Shown one piece after another: positions 8,297-16,236 of a stretch of 64,000 bases of DNA (its first letter is position 1; every line of letters starts with the position of its first letter). The DNA is taken from the NCBI RefSeq assembly GCF_016526145.1, contig NZ_JADDUE010000003.1:186001-250000 (forward strand), written 5' to 3'. This DNA is from Saccharopolyspora galaxeae (GTDB taxonomy: Bacteria > Actinomycetota > Actinomycetes > Mycobacteriales > Pseudonocardiaceae). Made by a program: the position numbers and the translations under genes. The notes under the pieces are model-generated. The model did not search any database. It was not told where the DNA came from and saw only the letters and a program-made list of their open reading frames with translations.

Positions 8297-8827
8297 ATGT
8301 TCACGGGGAGAGGACGTCGCGGCCGCGCGCGTGCGCTGCGGCGATTGCTGCGGGATCCGGCTTTCCCGCGCCCGTTCTCGATGGACGCGTTCTGCGAGCT
8401 GATCGCCGAGCGCCGCGGGCGGCCGGTGCACCTGCACCCGTTCAGCCCCTCCGACACCGGCACCCCGAGCGGCATGTGGTGGGCCACCGCGACCGCCGAC
8501 CACCTCTTCTACGACGCGGGCACCAGCCGCTACCAGCAGCACCTGATCATCTTCCACGAGATCGGGCACATGCTGCTCGACCACGACTGCCCGAGCCTGG
8601 AGGACAACCGGGCGGTGACGTGGCGACCGGATCCGGAAGATCCGGAGTCGCTGTGCGGCGGAATGTCCCGCATCCGCTACACCTCGCGGGAGGAACGCGA
8701 GGCGGAGTGGGCCGCGACCCGCATCCGCCGGATGATCGGCACGGCTTCCGCGCCGTCGCCGCACGGCGGCGTGCTGGGCCGGTTGGAGTCGGCGGTGGGT
8801 TTCCACCGGGAACACGAGGACCGGTGA
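8297..8827 (+). CDS. ImmA/IrrE-type metallopeptidase
   Basis: 176 residues from ATG 8297; an in-frame TTG at 8249 would add 16 residues but has no better site, and TACGTT just upstream of 8297 suggests leaderless translation. IIFHEIGHMLLDHDC (about residues 90-104) is the zinc H-E-x-x-H motif of ImmA/IrrE peptidases, with conserved EEREAEWAATRI (about 135-146) supplying the third ligand region seen in this family. Such proteases cut XRE-type repressors or act as toxins. Its stop overlaps a GTG of the next gene, so the two are coupled. A double HTH regulator lies 1.5 kb downstream. Confidence 0.8.
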   Translation: MFTGRGRRGRARALRRLLRDPAFPRPFSMDAFCELIAERRGRPVHLHPFSPSDTGTPSGMWWATATADHLFYDAGTSRYQQHLIIFHEIGHMLLDHDCPSLEDNRAVTWRPDPEDPESLCGGMSRIRYTSREEREAEWAATRIRRMIGTASAPSPHGGVLGRLESAVGFHREHEDR

Positions 8828-8829
8828 CG

Positions 8830-9885
8830 ATGACGCTGGAGACCGCGGGCATCGCGGTGCTGTGGATCGTGCTCGCGCTGCGGCTGCCCGGCGCCGTGCG
8901 GCACCGCGAACAACGCGCGTTGTGGGCGGCCGTCGCGCTGCTGGGCTTGCTGACCACGTTGTACGTGGGCGCGGTGCAGGACGGCTTGGCCGACCGGGCC
9001 GGGAAGTACTACGTCTACCTCGGCACGCACCTGGTCAGCGTCGCCACGGCAGCGGTGACGCTGCACTTCCTGCTCATCGCGGACGGGCGGCGACGCCGAG
9101 CCGGGTGGGTCTACGGCTCGGCCGGGGCGACGATCGCGGTGCTGATCGCCGTTTACGCCGCCGCTTCCCCGGAGCACCCGGAACCCGGCAACGCTCCTGA
9201 GCTGCCGCTGGCCTACTTCTTGCTGGTGTCGCTGTTCAGCGTGGTGGCGTTGGGGATCTGCGCGGCCGTGTGCGGGATCAGCGCGCGGCGAGCGGATCAC
9301 TGGTCGCTGCGCTGGGGACTGCCGCTGCTGGCGGCCGGGTGGTCGCTGAACGCGCTGCCGTGGCTGCTGAACATCGCGTGGCTGCTCACCGAGGACGACC
9401 GGTGGATCGCCGGTTTCGCCTCGATCGACGGGGTCAGCGCGCTGTGCCTGGCGGCGGGTACGGCGTTGCCGGTGGAGACCGCGGTGCGCGCTCGGATCCG
9501 GGACGGCCGCGATCATCGCAGTCTCGGCCCGCTGTGGCGCTCGCTGACCGCAGATGCGCCCACCGTCGTGCTGCGACGTCCGCTGCTGCCGATGCGCTGG
9601 CGCCTGGAGCGCCGCCTCGCCGAGATCCGCGACGCGATGCTGGCGCTGCGCAACCACGTAACCCCGGAGGAACTGGCGGATGTGCGCAGGCACGCGGAGA
9701 GCGAGGCCGCTGCGGTGGCCGCGTGGCTGCACACCGCTCAGCGGCGCAAACGCGCGGGTCATCCGCCGCAGCCGCACGTGATCGACCTGTCCGCGACCGG
9801 TGACGATCGCGCCTCGGAGATCAGGTTCCTCCGGCAGGTCGCCGAAGCCCACCGCAACGCCGCCGTCCTAGGCGATGTTTCATAA
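8830..9885 (+). CDS. MAB_1171c-family putative membrane protein/transporter
   Basis: 351 residues. A GTG at 8824 overlaps the upstream stop; ATG 8830 sits a better distance from GAGG (8817-8820) and is preferred. Seven hydrophobic segments span about residues 5-235, and the soluble C-terminal part is helical and charged (RRHAESEAAAVAAWL...). This layout, directly after an ImmA/IrrE peptidase gene, is characteristic of the actinobacterial MAB_1171c family, whose function is not established. The stop codon lies at the start of a structured repeat element. The pair probably works as one unit, perhaps membrane signalling linked to proteolysis of a regulator. Confidence 0.75.
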   Translation: MTLETAGIAVLWIVLALRLPGAVRHREQRALWAAVALLGLLTTLYVGAVQDGLADRAGKYYVYLGTHLVSVATAAVTLHFLLIADGRRRRAGWVYGSAGATIAVLIAVYAAASPEHPEPGNAPELPLAYFLLVSLFSVVALGICAAVCGISARRADHWSLRWGLPLLAAGWSLNALPWLLNIAWLLTEDDRWIAGFASIDGVSALCLAAGTALPVETAVRARIRDGRDHRSLGPLWRSLTADAPTVVLRRPLLPMRWRLERRLAEIRDAMLALRNHVTPEELADVRRHAESEAAAVAAWLHTAQRRKRAGHPPQPHVIDLSATGDDRASEIRFLRQVAEAHRNAAVLGDVS

Positions 9886-10069
9886 GCGGCGTCAGCCGCT
9901 TGCCGGTGGTCGAGGACTAAGCCGGACCACCGGCGGGTTCTCAGGCGTCTTCTGGCGAGGACAGCGGCCCGGACCTATGAAGACGCCGAGTAGGGAGCTA
10001 CTTAAGGATGAGATCCCGGAGCCAGCAGGCGTCTGAGGTTCCGCTACCTGACCCGCTACGCAAACCCTT
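9884..10069 (+). repeat. Structured intergenic repeat element, copy A
   Basis: Starts at the stop codon of the membrane-protein gene with AAGCGGC/GCCGCTT (9884-9890 and 9895-9901), continues with CCGGTGGTC/GACCACCGG (about 9903-9911 and 9925-9933), and has GGCGTCTTC/GAAGACGCC (9944-9952 and 9979-9987). CAGGCGTCT occurs at 9943-9951 and again near 10026-10034, so alternative pairings are possible. The outer blocks recur at about 16122-16203, where the middle 90 nt are absent. It ends about 30 nt before the next start codon. It could be a transcribed structured RNA or a mobile repeat. Confidence 0.65.
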
Positions 10070-10101
10070 TTAAAGCACTCCGTCGAGGAAGGAAGCCGCT
10101 C

Positions 10102-10401
10102 ATGACCGGTTTCGTGCAGCTGATCGAGTACCGCACCGACCACCCCGAGCAGGTCGACGAGCTGCTCGACGAGTGGATCAGCACCAGCGAAGGCACCCGC
10201 ACCGCCACCCGCACCCGGGTCTGCCGGGATCACCACGACCCGGCGCGGTTCGTGGAGATCCTGGAGTTCCCGTCCCGCGAGGTCGCGATGGCCAACTCGG
10301 AACTGCCCGCCACGAACGCGATCCACGAGAAGTTCGCGCTGCTGTGCGAGGACGGGCCGCACTTCACCGACCTGGAGGTCCGGCGCGATCAGCCGTTGTG
10401 A
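10102..10401 (+). CDS. Small dimeric alpha-beta-barrel-like protein
   Basis: 99 residues from ATG 10102 with GAGGAAGGAAG just upstream. The pattern beta (GFVQLIEYRTDH), helix (EQVDELLDEWISTSEG), beta (TRTRVCRDHHDP), beta (RFVEILEFPS), helix (REVAMANSELPATNAIHEKF) is the ferredoxin-like layout of antibiotic-monooxygenase/stress-responsive barrel proteins. No cofactor motif is seen. It follows the structured repeat, so its expression may depend on that leader. Its last 13 bases overlap, tail to tail, the end of the minus-strand EspR-like regulator. Confidence 0.65.
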   Translation: MTGFVQLIEYRTDHPEQVDELLDEWISTSEGTRTATRTRVCRDHHDPARFVEILEFPSREVAMANSELPATNAIHEKFALLCEDGPHFTDLEVRRDQPL

Positions 10402-11045
10402 GACGGCGGTCCCTCGCGCTGCTCCTGCTCGGCGATGGCGCGCAGCACCCGGTCCACGTCGTTCGACGAGGGACCGTCCTGCCCGCCGCGAGCGGCGATC
10501 AGCCGGGCGGGGACCGGCTCGTCCCGCCCGGCGGGCGGCAGCGCGGGGTCGTGGCCGCAGCGCTCGTCCTCGCACCCGGTGAGGTAGTCCGCGGTGGTGT
10601 CCAGCAGCACCGCGAGCCCGTCGACGATCTCTTCGCGCGGGTTGGTGTTGCGGCACGAGGCGAGCTGCTGGAGGTACTGCGCGGAGACCTTCACGTGCCA
10701 GCGGCGGTAGAGCTCACCGGCCAGCACGGCCAGCGAACAGCCCCGCTGCCGGTACAGATCGCGGAACCGCTTGCCGAGGAACTGCCGTTCGTGCCCGGTG
10801 AGGTAGCCCACCGTCGACTTCAGGATCCGCGCGAGCTCCGCGGCGTAGCAGGGCAGCGGCTGGTCCGGTTCGCGGCCGAGCCGCGCGAGCCCGGCCCTGC
10901 TCACCGGGATGCCGCGCTTGCGCAGGTCACGCGCCAGTTCGGGATAGGTGTAGGAACGCTGCCTGCACAGCAGCCGGAACCGCTGCGCGCTGATGCGCTG
11001 ATCGCCCGGCACGACGAACACCCCCACGCGGCACTCCGGCCGCAT
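10389..11045 (-). CDS. Double EspR-like helix-turn-helix regulator
   Basis: 218 residues if ATG 11045 is used; GTG 11027, 5-7 nt after GGAG, is an alternative. The protein holds two successive copies of the same HTH unit: residues about 15-80 (FRLLCRQRSYTYPELARDL ... VGYLTG) and about 82-150 (FRDLYRQRGCSLAVLAGEL ... ADYLTG). Each has the 'SxxYLxQL...NP...' or equivalent layout of EspR-type DNA-binding domains from mycobacteria; the second copy keeps QYLQQLASCRNTNP. The tail after residue 150 is polar. It faces the metallopeptidase/MAB_1171c pair and diverges from the NACHT gene, and could be the regulator cleaved by the peptidase. Confidence 0.72.
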   Translation of the reverse strand: MRPECRVGVFVVPGDQRISAQRFRLLCRQRSYTYPELARDLRKRGIPVSRAGLARLGREPDQPLPCYAAELARILKSTVGYLTGHERQFLGKRFRDLYRQRGCSLAVLAGELYRRWHVKVSAQYLQQLASCRNTNPREEIVDGLAVLLDTTADYLTGCEDERCGHDPALPPAGRDEPVPARLIAARGGQDGPSSNDVDRVLRAIAEQEQREGPPSHNG

Positions 11046-11573
11046 CCCTCGGCCTGTTCCTGCTGGCACCACTCTAAGCGCTGATCCCCTTGTCTCCGGG
11101 TGGATGCACACTTTAGGCTGCTCACCAGCAGGAATCAACTCAGTTTCAAGTGACCGCTGGAAGCTGGCCGGACGCGAGCCGGAGTCCTGCTGATCGACCG
11201 GAGGGGTCGGGTGAGCACCGCGCAGCGGTGCGCCGGATGCCGGCCTTGGGGGTGCACGACATCCGGCAGCGGTCCGGTGGGCGTTGCGGCGCCCACCGGA
11301 CCGAATCCGCTGCATGTCCATTGTGGATAGCTCGGGCCGGAGGGGACGCGCTCGCTGCGGCCCGGAGCGCACCGACCGCTCGCCCGCTCACCGCAGCCGC
11401 GAATCCGATGCCGCCGGCGGCACGAGCCGCCCGCCTGCGTCGAGATCGATCCGTTCGGCGCGGCACTGATCACACTCGGCTACGCCAACCGGAATGGAGC
11501 GTTTACAGTCCGTGCCCGGGCGCACCATAGTCAGTAGGCGGACGCGGCCATCGACCCCGTGGGAGAGATGATC
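11046..11573. promoter_or_regulatory. Divergent intergenic gap, 528 bp
   Basis: Separates the EspR-like regulator (minus) from the NACHT gene (plus). I see no protein-coding gene in it. It holds two adjacent strong hairpins (described separately), one TCCATTGTGGA motif at 11317-11327, and GGGAGA in front of the NACHT start. The presence of strong hairpins in a divergent rather than convergent gap is unusual. Confidence 0.5.
11232..11303. ncRNA. Candidate structured RNA: two adjacent hairpins
   Basis: GCCGGATG/CATCCGGC (11232-11239 and 11260-11267, 20-nt loop) is followed after 2 nt by CGGTCCGGTGGGCG/CGCCCACCGGACCG (11270-11283 and 11290-11303), a perfect 14-bp stem with a 6-nt loop. No flanking gene ends here, so this is not a simple gene terminator. 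It could be a small RNA ending in a terminator, or a DNA palindrome bound by protein. Strand is uncertain. Confidence 0.35.
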
Positions 11574-14090
11574 ATGCCGAACAGGCTCACCCGCACCGTG
11601 CGAACGCTGCTGCTGCTCGGCGCGGGCATCGCGATCACGCTGGTCCTGGTGCCCACCGCGATCAGCATCGGCACCGGTGGCAGGCTTCCGGACGTGCTGC
11701 AGCCGCTGGCGGACCTGCTGTGGCCGCTGGCCGGCGCGTTCGTGGTCTTCGCCGCGGCGCTGGCGCTGTGGGAACGCGCCACCAACTCGGACAAACCGCT
11801 CATCGCTCGGCGGCTGAACAACACCGCGAATCGATCACGTTCGGTAGTGGATTCCGAGCACTACGCCCGCGAACGGCTCAAGGGCTCGCTCGGAGAGCAC
11901 GTGCGGCTGTCACTGGAGCTGGACGAGCTGCCGCCTTCGATGGCCCGACCGGCGGACCGGCTGCTGCAACCGGGCAACGGCAAACCGAGCAAACTGCCCG
12001 CGGACGCGGACCTGGCCGCCACCCTCGACCAGGCGCACGGCGCGATGCTCGTGCTCGGCGGACCGGGTGCGGGCAAGACGACGCTACTGCTGGAGCTGAC
12101 CCGGGCGCTGGCCCGCCGCGCCGCGGCCGACACCGGGCGGGCCATTCCGGTGGTCGTCGACCTCGGCTCCTGGGCGATGTCCGGATGGCGCGCCGACGAG
12201 CGCAGGCCCGCACCCCCTGGCGAGTTCCAGAAGTGGCTGCTGCGCGAGATCGAACGCCGCTACACGATCCACCCGTCGCTGGGCCGGATCTGGCTGGAGC
12301 AGGGCAAGCTCTCCCTGATGCTGGACGGACTCGACGAGGTGCCGGCGGACTACCGGCAGCGCTGCGTCCGCGAGATCAACGCGGTGCGCGACGAGTTCCC
12401 CATCCCGGAACTGGTCGTGTGCTGCCGCGACGAGCACCACGAAGCGCTGACCGAGCCGCTGGAACTGCACACCTCGGTGACGGTCAACCCGTTGACGCGC
12501 AGGCAGATCGTCGAATACTTCACCCGCGGCGGCCCGCGGCTGGACGGGGTGCGCACCGCGCTGCGCCGCGACCCGGAGCTGTGCGGACTGCTGGACACGC
12601 CGCTGATGTGCAACGTCGTGGCGCTGGCTTTCCGGGACCGTCCGGCGAACGAACTCGCCGTCCGCGGCACCGACGCGCAGCGGCGCGCCAAGCTGATCGA
12701 CGAGTACTTCTCGGCTGCGCTGAGCACGGGCCGAGGCTCCGAGCTGCCCTATCCGCCGGATCGCGCGCTGCGCACGTTGCGGTTCCTGGCACGGGTTTCG
12801 GCGAGCCCGCTGTGCAACGACCTCACCGCGCGCACCCGGTTGCCCACTCTGGTGTCCTGGGCGCGGTTCCTGCCCACCACCACCGTGGCGCACGTGTTCG
12901 CGCGCGGGCTGCCGGGACTGCTGGCCGGGGCGACCACCGGTGCCACGCTGGCGACCGGGATGCTGCTCGGTCCCGCCGCCGGGCTGATCGCAGTGCTCGT
13001 GCTGGTCGGCTACGTGCTCTACATGGACTACCTGGCGACGCTGCCTTGGCTGCGCCCGGCGGGCAAGGTCGGGACCGTGCCGCAGGGCTGGATCACCGCG
13101 CTGGGCGGCTATGCGTTCGGGCTGGTGGTGAGCCTGGCGCTGAGCGGGCTGATCTCCCCGTGGACGACCGCGCTGGCGAACGCTCCGAATTGGGTCGGCG
13201 TGATCGCAGTGGTGCTGGTGTCGTTCCTGGTCATCCTCGGTGCGGTCGAGTCGTGGTCGAGGATGCCCGGCAACAGCGCCACGATCGGGCTGCTCGGCAC
13301 GATCGGCGTCGGGGTGCTGATGTTCTGGACCGGGCCGGGGGAACTGGTCAAGTCGATCGGCATCGGGCTGGTGCTGGGCATCTGCGCGGGTGTGGCCACC
13401 GCGGCCCGTGACGAGGTGTGGTGGGCGTTCACCGAGGAGCACTACGAGACGTTCGAGCACCCGGCGCCTGCTTTGCTGCGCAGCTCGGCACCGCTGGTCG
13501 CGGTGGCCGGGCTGGTCGGCGTGCTGCCGACGCTGCTGCTGGGCCGCCCGTTCGACGTGGAGGCGCTGACGGCGGGCGTGGGACTGCTGATCGGCGGGCT
13601 GTCCGCGCCCGCGGTGTGGCACAGCGACGTGTTCCCGTTCGACACCTTGAAGAACGCCGTGTCCGAGTGGCTCGGCCGGGCGCTCGCGCTGACCGAGCTG
13701 CCGCCGCGGCGCTACGCGCTGCTGCGCGGGCTGGCCGAGCGCAGCTTGCTGTCCAAAGTGGATGGCGGCTACCGGTTCACCCACCTGCGGCTGCGGGATC
13801 ACCTGCTCGGCTACGAACCGAAGCGGAACCGGGCGAAGCCGGTGGCGACCGGAGCAGCCACCGACGCGGAGTCCACATCGGACTCCGCAGAGCCGGTGCA
13901 GGGGGCGGAGCAAGCGCAGGCGGACGGCGGGAGCAAGGCGGACTCCACGGAGCAGGCGAAACCAGCCCAGCAGCCGGAAGCGGCGGAGCAGAGCGCACAG
14001 CCGAAGCAGGCGAAGCAGCCGAAGCCCGCCGAGAGCTCGCAGGGCGATTCGGACGCCGAACCGCCGAAGTCCACCGCTCCGGCGCTGTGA
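11574..14090 (+). CDS. Membrane-embedded NACHT-domain NTPase
   Basis: 838 residues from ATG 11574, chosen because GGGAGA lies 7 nt upstream (GTG 11559 and ATG 11568 are also in frame). Two N-terminal helices (about residues 8-66) precede a NACHT domain with Walker A LGGPGAGKTT (about 161-170) and Walker B LSLMLDGLDEV (about 246-256), the D-G-L-D-E form typical of NACHT proteins. From about 420 to 680 come roughly eight hydrophobic segments, then a short helical region, then a long Gln/Glu/Lys/Pro/Ala-rich tail (about 750-838). NACHT proteins include bacterial anti-phage sensors, but membrane NACHT proteins of actinomycetes are mostly undescribed. Confidence 0.85.
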   Translation: MPNRLTRTVRTLLLLGAGIAITLVLVPTAISIGTGGRLPDVLQPLADLLWPLAGAFVVFAAALALWERATNSDKPLIARRLNNTANRSRSVVDSEHYARERLKGSLGEHVRLSLELDELPPSMARPADRLLQPGNGKPSKLPADADLAATLDQAHGAMLVLGGPGAGKTTLLLELTRALARRAAADTGRAIPVVVDLGSWAMSGWRADERRPAPPGEFQKWLLREIERRYTIHPSLGRIWLEQGKLSLMLDGLDEVPADYRQRCVREINAVRDEFPIPELVVCCRDEHHEALTEPLELHTSVTVNPLTRRQIVEYFTRGGPRLDGVRTALRRDPELCGLLDTPLMCNVVALAFRDRPANELAVRGTDAQRRAKLIDEYFSAALSTGRGSELPYPPDRALRTLRFLARVSASPLCNDLTARTRLPTLVSWARFLPTTTVAHVFARGLPGLLAGATTGATLATGMLLGPAAGLIAVLVLVGYVLYMDYLATLPWLRPAGKVGTVPQGWITALGGYAFGLVVSLALSGLISPWTTALANAPNWVGVIAVVLVSFLVILGAVESWSRMPGNSATIGLLGTIGVGVLMFWTGPGELVKSIGIGLVLGICAGVATAARDEVWWAFTEEHYETFEHPAPALLRSSAPLVAVAGLVGVLPTLLLGRPFDVEALTAGVGLLIGGLSAPAVWHSDVFPFDTLKNAVSEWLGRALALTELPPRRYALLRGLAERSLLSKVDGGYRFTHLRLRDHLLGYEPKRNRAKPVATGAATDAESTSDSAEPVQGAEQAQADGGSKADSTEQAKPAQQPEAAEQSAQPKQAKQPKPAESSQGDSDAEPPKSTAPAL

Positions 14091-14099
14091 CCACCGGGC

Positions 14100-14864
14100 T
14101 CAGCCGCGCGACGCCGTGTCCAGATGCGACTTGGCGACCTGCTGGAGGTGCTCGACGTCGCTGGAGACGCTGGCGAAGGTGAACCCTTCCGCCAGCCGCC
14201 GCGCGGCCGTCGCGCCGTCCGGGGTGTGCATGCCCACCGCGATCCCCGCGGCGTCGGCCGCGGTGCGGATCCGGGCCAGCGCCGCGTCGAAATCCCGTTG
14301 CACCGCGGGATCACCGGGGTACGCGGCACCGACGGCCAGCGACAGGTCGGCCGGTCCGATGTAGACGGCGTCGAGCCCGGGCGTGGCGCAGATCGATTCC
14401 ACGTTGGCCAAGCCCCGCGCGGTCTCCACCATGGCGAGCACGGCCACGCTCTCGTCCGCTTCCGCCGGTTTCGGCCCGATCCGCAGTCCCGAGCGCATCG
14501 GTCCGTAGGAGCGCACGCCGTTCGGCGGGTAGCGGGTCGCGGCCACCGCCGACGCGGCCTGCTCGGCGTCGTCGACCAGCGGCACGATGATCGCGTCCGC
14601 CCCGGCGTCCAGCGCACGGCAGATCGAGGTCGGGTTGTTCGAGTCCACCCGCGCCACACCGGCCGACCCGCCCGCGGCTTGCACCGCGATCAGCCCGTTG
14701 AGCAGCCCCTGGTAGCCGAACAGCCCGTGCTGGCCGTCCAGGCAGACGTAGTCGTAGCCGACCAGCGCGAGCCTTTCGACGGCCGCGGGCGCGTCCAGCG
14801 TCACCCAGTAGCCGAGCGCGGGCTGCCGGGAACGGATCTTGCGCACGAAGTCTGCGGCGGCCAT
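14100..14864 (-). CDS. HpcH/HpaI-family aldolase (2-keto-3-deoxy-acid type)
   Basis: 254 residues from ATG 14864 behind GGAGGGG; a longer frame to 14912 lacks a site. Family motifs are clear: GYWVTLDAPAAVERLALVGYDYV, CLDGQHG, VPLVDDAEQA, VLAMVETARGLANVE (metal-binding Glu) and VYIGPADLSLAVG. Members cleave 4-hydroxy-2-oxo acids, such as 2-keto-3-deoxy-sugar acids or 4-hydroxy-2-oxoheptanedioate, to pyruvate and an aldehyde. Upstream lie two 13-bp palindromes and a LysR gene; beyond that a semialdehyde dehydrogenase. Together these suggest catabolism of sugar-acid or aromatic-derived oxo acids. Exact substrate not determinable. Confidence 0.85.
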   Translation of the reverse strand: MAAADFVRKIRSRQPALGYWVTLDAPAAVERLALVGYDYVCLDGQHGLFGYQGLLNGLIAVQAAGGSAGVARVDSNNPTSICRALDAGADAIIVPLVDDAEQAASAVAATRYPPNGVRSYGPMRSGLRIGPKPAEADESVAVLAMVETARGLANVESICATPGLDAVYIGPADLSLAVGAAYPGDPAVQRDFDAALARIRTAADAAGIAVGMHTPDGATAARRLAEGFTFASVSSDVEHLQQVAKSHLDTASRG

Positions 14865-14955
14865 GCGGTCCCCTCCATGTCGAGTCCGGCGCTGCTCGCC
14901 GATTGTAGGCACGGCGCGCGGGATGTGGCGCTGCTCCGAACCGGTTGAGCTTAAC

Positions 14956-15068
14956 GTCCAAGTTGGACAGTCGGTTTCGCTAGCCTGCGGCGGACGCCGG
15001 TCCGCACCCGGTGACGACCGCGCGCTCGAACCCGCAAGCCGGACACATCAATTACGTCCACAAAGGAC
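14956..15068. promoter_or_regulatory. Two GTCC-N5-GGAC operator candidates upstream of the aldolase
   Basis: GTCCAAGTTGGAC (14956-14968, perfect palindrome about a central G) and GTCCACAAAGGAC (15056-15068) have the same half-sites and spacing and start exactly 100 bp apart. Both lie 5' of the aldolase gene, 92 and 192 bp from its start, in the gap before the end of the LysR gene. They are candidate binding sites for a dimeric regulator. The first also matches the genome-wide-looking TCCA-N3-TGGA motif. Confidence 0.45.
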
Positions 15069-15109
15069 ACTTTTTCCGATGTGCGGTGCCGCTGCGCCGA
15101 ACGCCCGGG

Positions 15110-15985
15110 TCACAGCAGCCCGAGCAACGCCCACAACGCCGGGTTGTCGTTGGCCCGCCGCCACCCGAGGTGCAGCTCCACCGGCTCCGGCTCGGGCAGC
15201 CGCACCGGCCGCAGCACCACCCCCTCGAACCGCAGCAACGTCGCCGTCGATGGCACCAGCGCCAGCCCCAGCCCCGCGCGCACCAGCGCCAGCACCGTGT
15301 GCACCTGGCTGACGTGCTGGGTGTAGTGCGGCGTCACGTGCGCCTCGCGGAAGATGCTGACCAGCAGCTCGTGGAAGTAGCGCGCTTCGGTCGGCGAATA
15401 CATCACCACGTCCGCGCCGTCGAAATCAGCGGGGCTCAGCGGTTCCGAACCGTTCGCCAGCGGGTGACCGGCGGGCAGCGCGGCCAGCAGCGGCTCGGTC
15501 ACCACCCGGCGCGAGTCGAGTTCCGGCCGCGTGATCGGCGGTCGCATCAGGCCGAGGTCCAGCGCTGCGGAGGACAGCATGTCGAGCTGATCGCGCGTGA
15601 CCAGCTCCCGCAACGCCACGTCCACGTGCGGCAACCGGTCCCGGGCCGTCTCCAGCACGCCGCCGAGCAGGCCGTACGCGGACGTCGCGGTGAACCCGAT
15701 GCGCAGCGAACCGGCCTCGCCCGCAGGAACCCGCCGCACCGCCAGCGTCGCGTTCTCCGCCTCGTGCAGCAGCCGCCGCGCGTCCCGCAGGAAAGCCTTG
15801 CCCGCCGGGGTCAGCCGCACCGCGCGGCCGCCGCGGTCGAACAACCGCACCCCGATCTCGCGTTCCAGCAGCTGGATCTGGCGGCTCAGCGGTGGTTGGG
15901 TCATCCGCAGCCGCTCCGCCGCCCGGCCGTAGTGCAGTTCCTCGGCGACCGCTACGAAGCCGGCGAGCTGGTTGAGCGTGAACAT
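15110..15985 (-). CDS. LysR-family transcriptional regulator
   Basis: 291 residues from ATG 15985. The N-terminal winged HTH is typical (LNQLAGFVAVAEELHYGRAA ... LRMTQPPLSRQIQLLEREIG), followed by a periplasmic-binding-protein-like ligand domain beginning near LRIGFTATSAYGLLGGVL. The gene lies between the aldolase and the semialdehyde dehydrogenase, transcribed with the former and away from the latter, so it probably controls one or both. The ligand is likely an oxo acid or related carboxylate, by inference from neighbours. The 250 bp between it and the dehydrogenase contain a structured repeat. Confidence 0.88.
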   Translation of the reverse strand: MFTLNQLAGFVAVAEELHYGRAAERLRMTQPPLSRQIQLLEREIGVRLFDRGGRAVRLTPAGKAFLRDARRLLHEAENATLAVRRVPAGEAGSLRIGFTATSAYGLLGGVLETARDRLPHVDVALRELVTRDQLDMLSSAALDLGLMRPPITRPELDSRRVVTEPLLAALPAGHPLANGSEPLSPADFDGADVVMYSPTEARYFHELLVSIFREAHVTPHYTQHVSQVHTVLALVRAGLGLALVPSTATLLRFEGVVLRPVRLPEPEPVELHLGWRRANDNPALWALLGLL

Positions 15986-16121
15986 GCCTTGCCGCCTCAC
16001 TGATGCGCATTCCGCAAGAGTCGATGCGCGGTGGGAGTTGGACACGCATCAATACCCGAATCTAGTGTTCGGGTCGACATCGACTGCGCGCGGTCGGCGC
16101 TCGTGACGGATCAAGAGCTGT

Positions 16122-16203
16122 TTCACCAGCGGCGTCAGCCGCTTGTGGTTCGGGACTCGACCGGACCGCCGGCGGGTTCCGCCAGGTGACCCGCTACGCA
16201 GAC
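16122..16203 (+). repeat. Structured intergenic repeat element, copy B (short form)
   Basis: GTTTCACCAGCGGCGTCAGC at 16119-16138 and the following GCTTGTGG, then CCGGACCGCCGGCGGGTTC and TGACCCGCTACGCA, match in order the outer blocks of the element at 9884-10069. The central 90 nt of that copy are missing. As in copy A, it lies just upstream of a ribosome site and start codon (here the dehydrogenase at 16237). Confidence 0.6.
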
Positions 16204-16236
16204 CATGTTCGAACACTTCTTGGGAGGACTCACCGC

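Noticed and set aside
12084-13913. 609-residue open frame antisense to the NACHT gene
   Set aside because: Shadow of strong third-position G/C bias; no motif.
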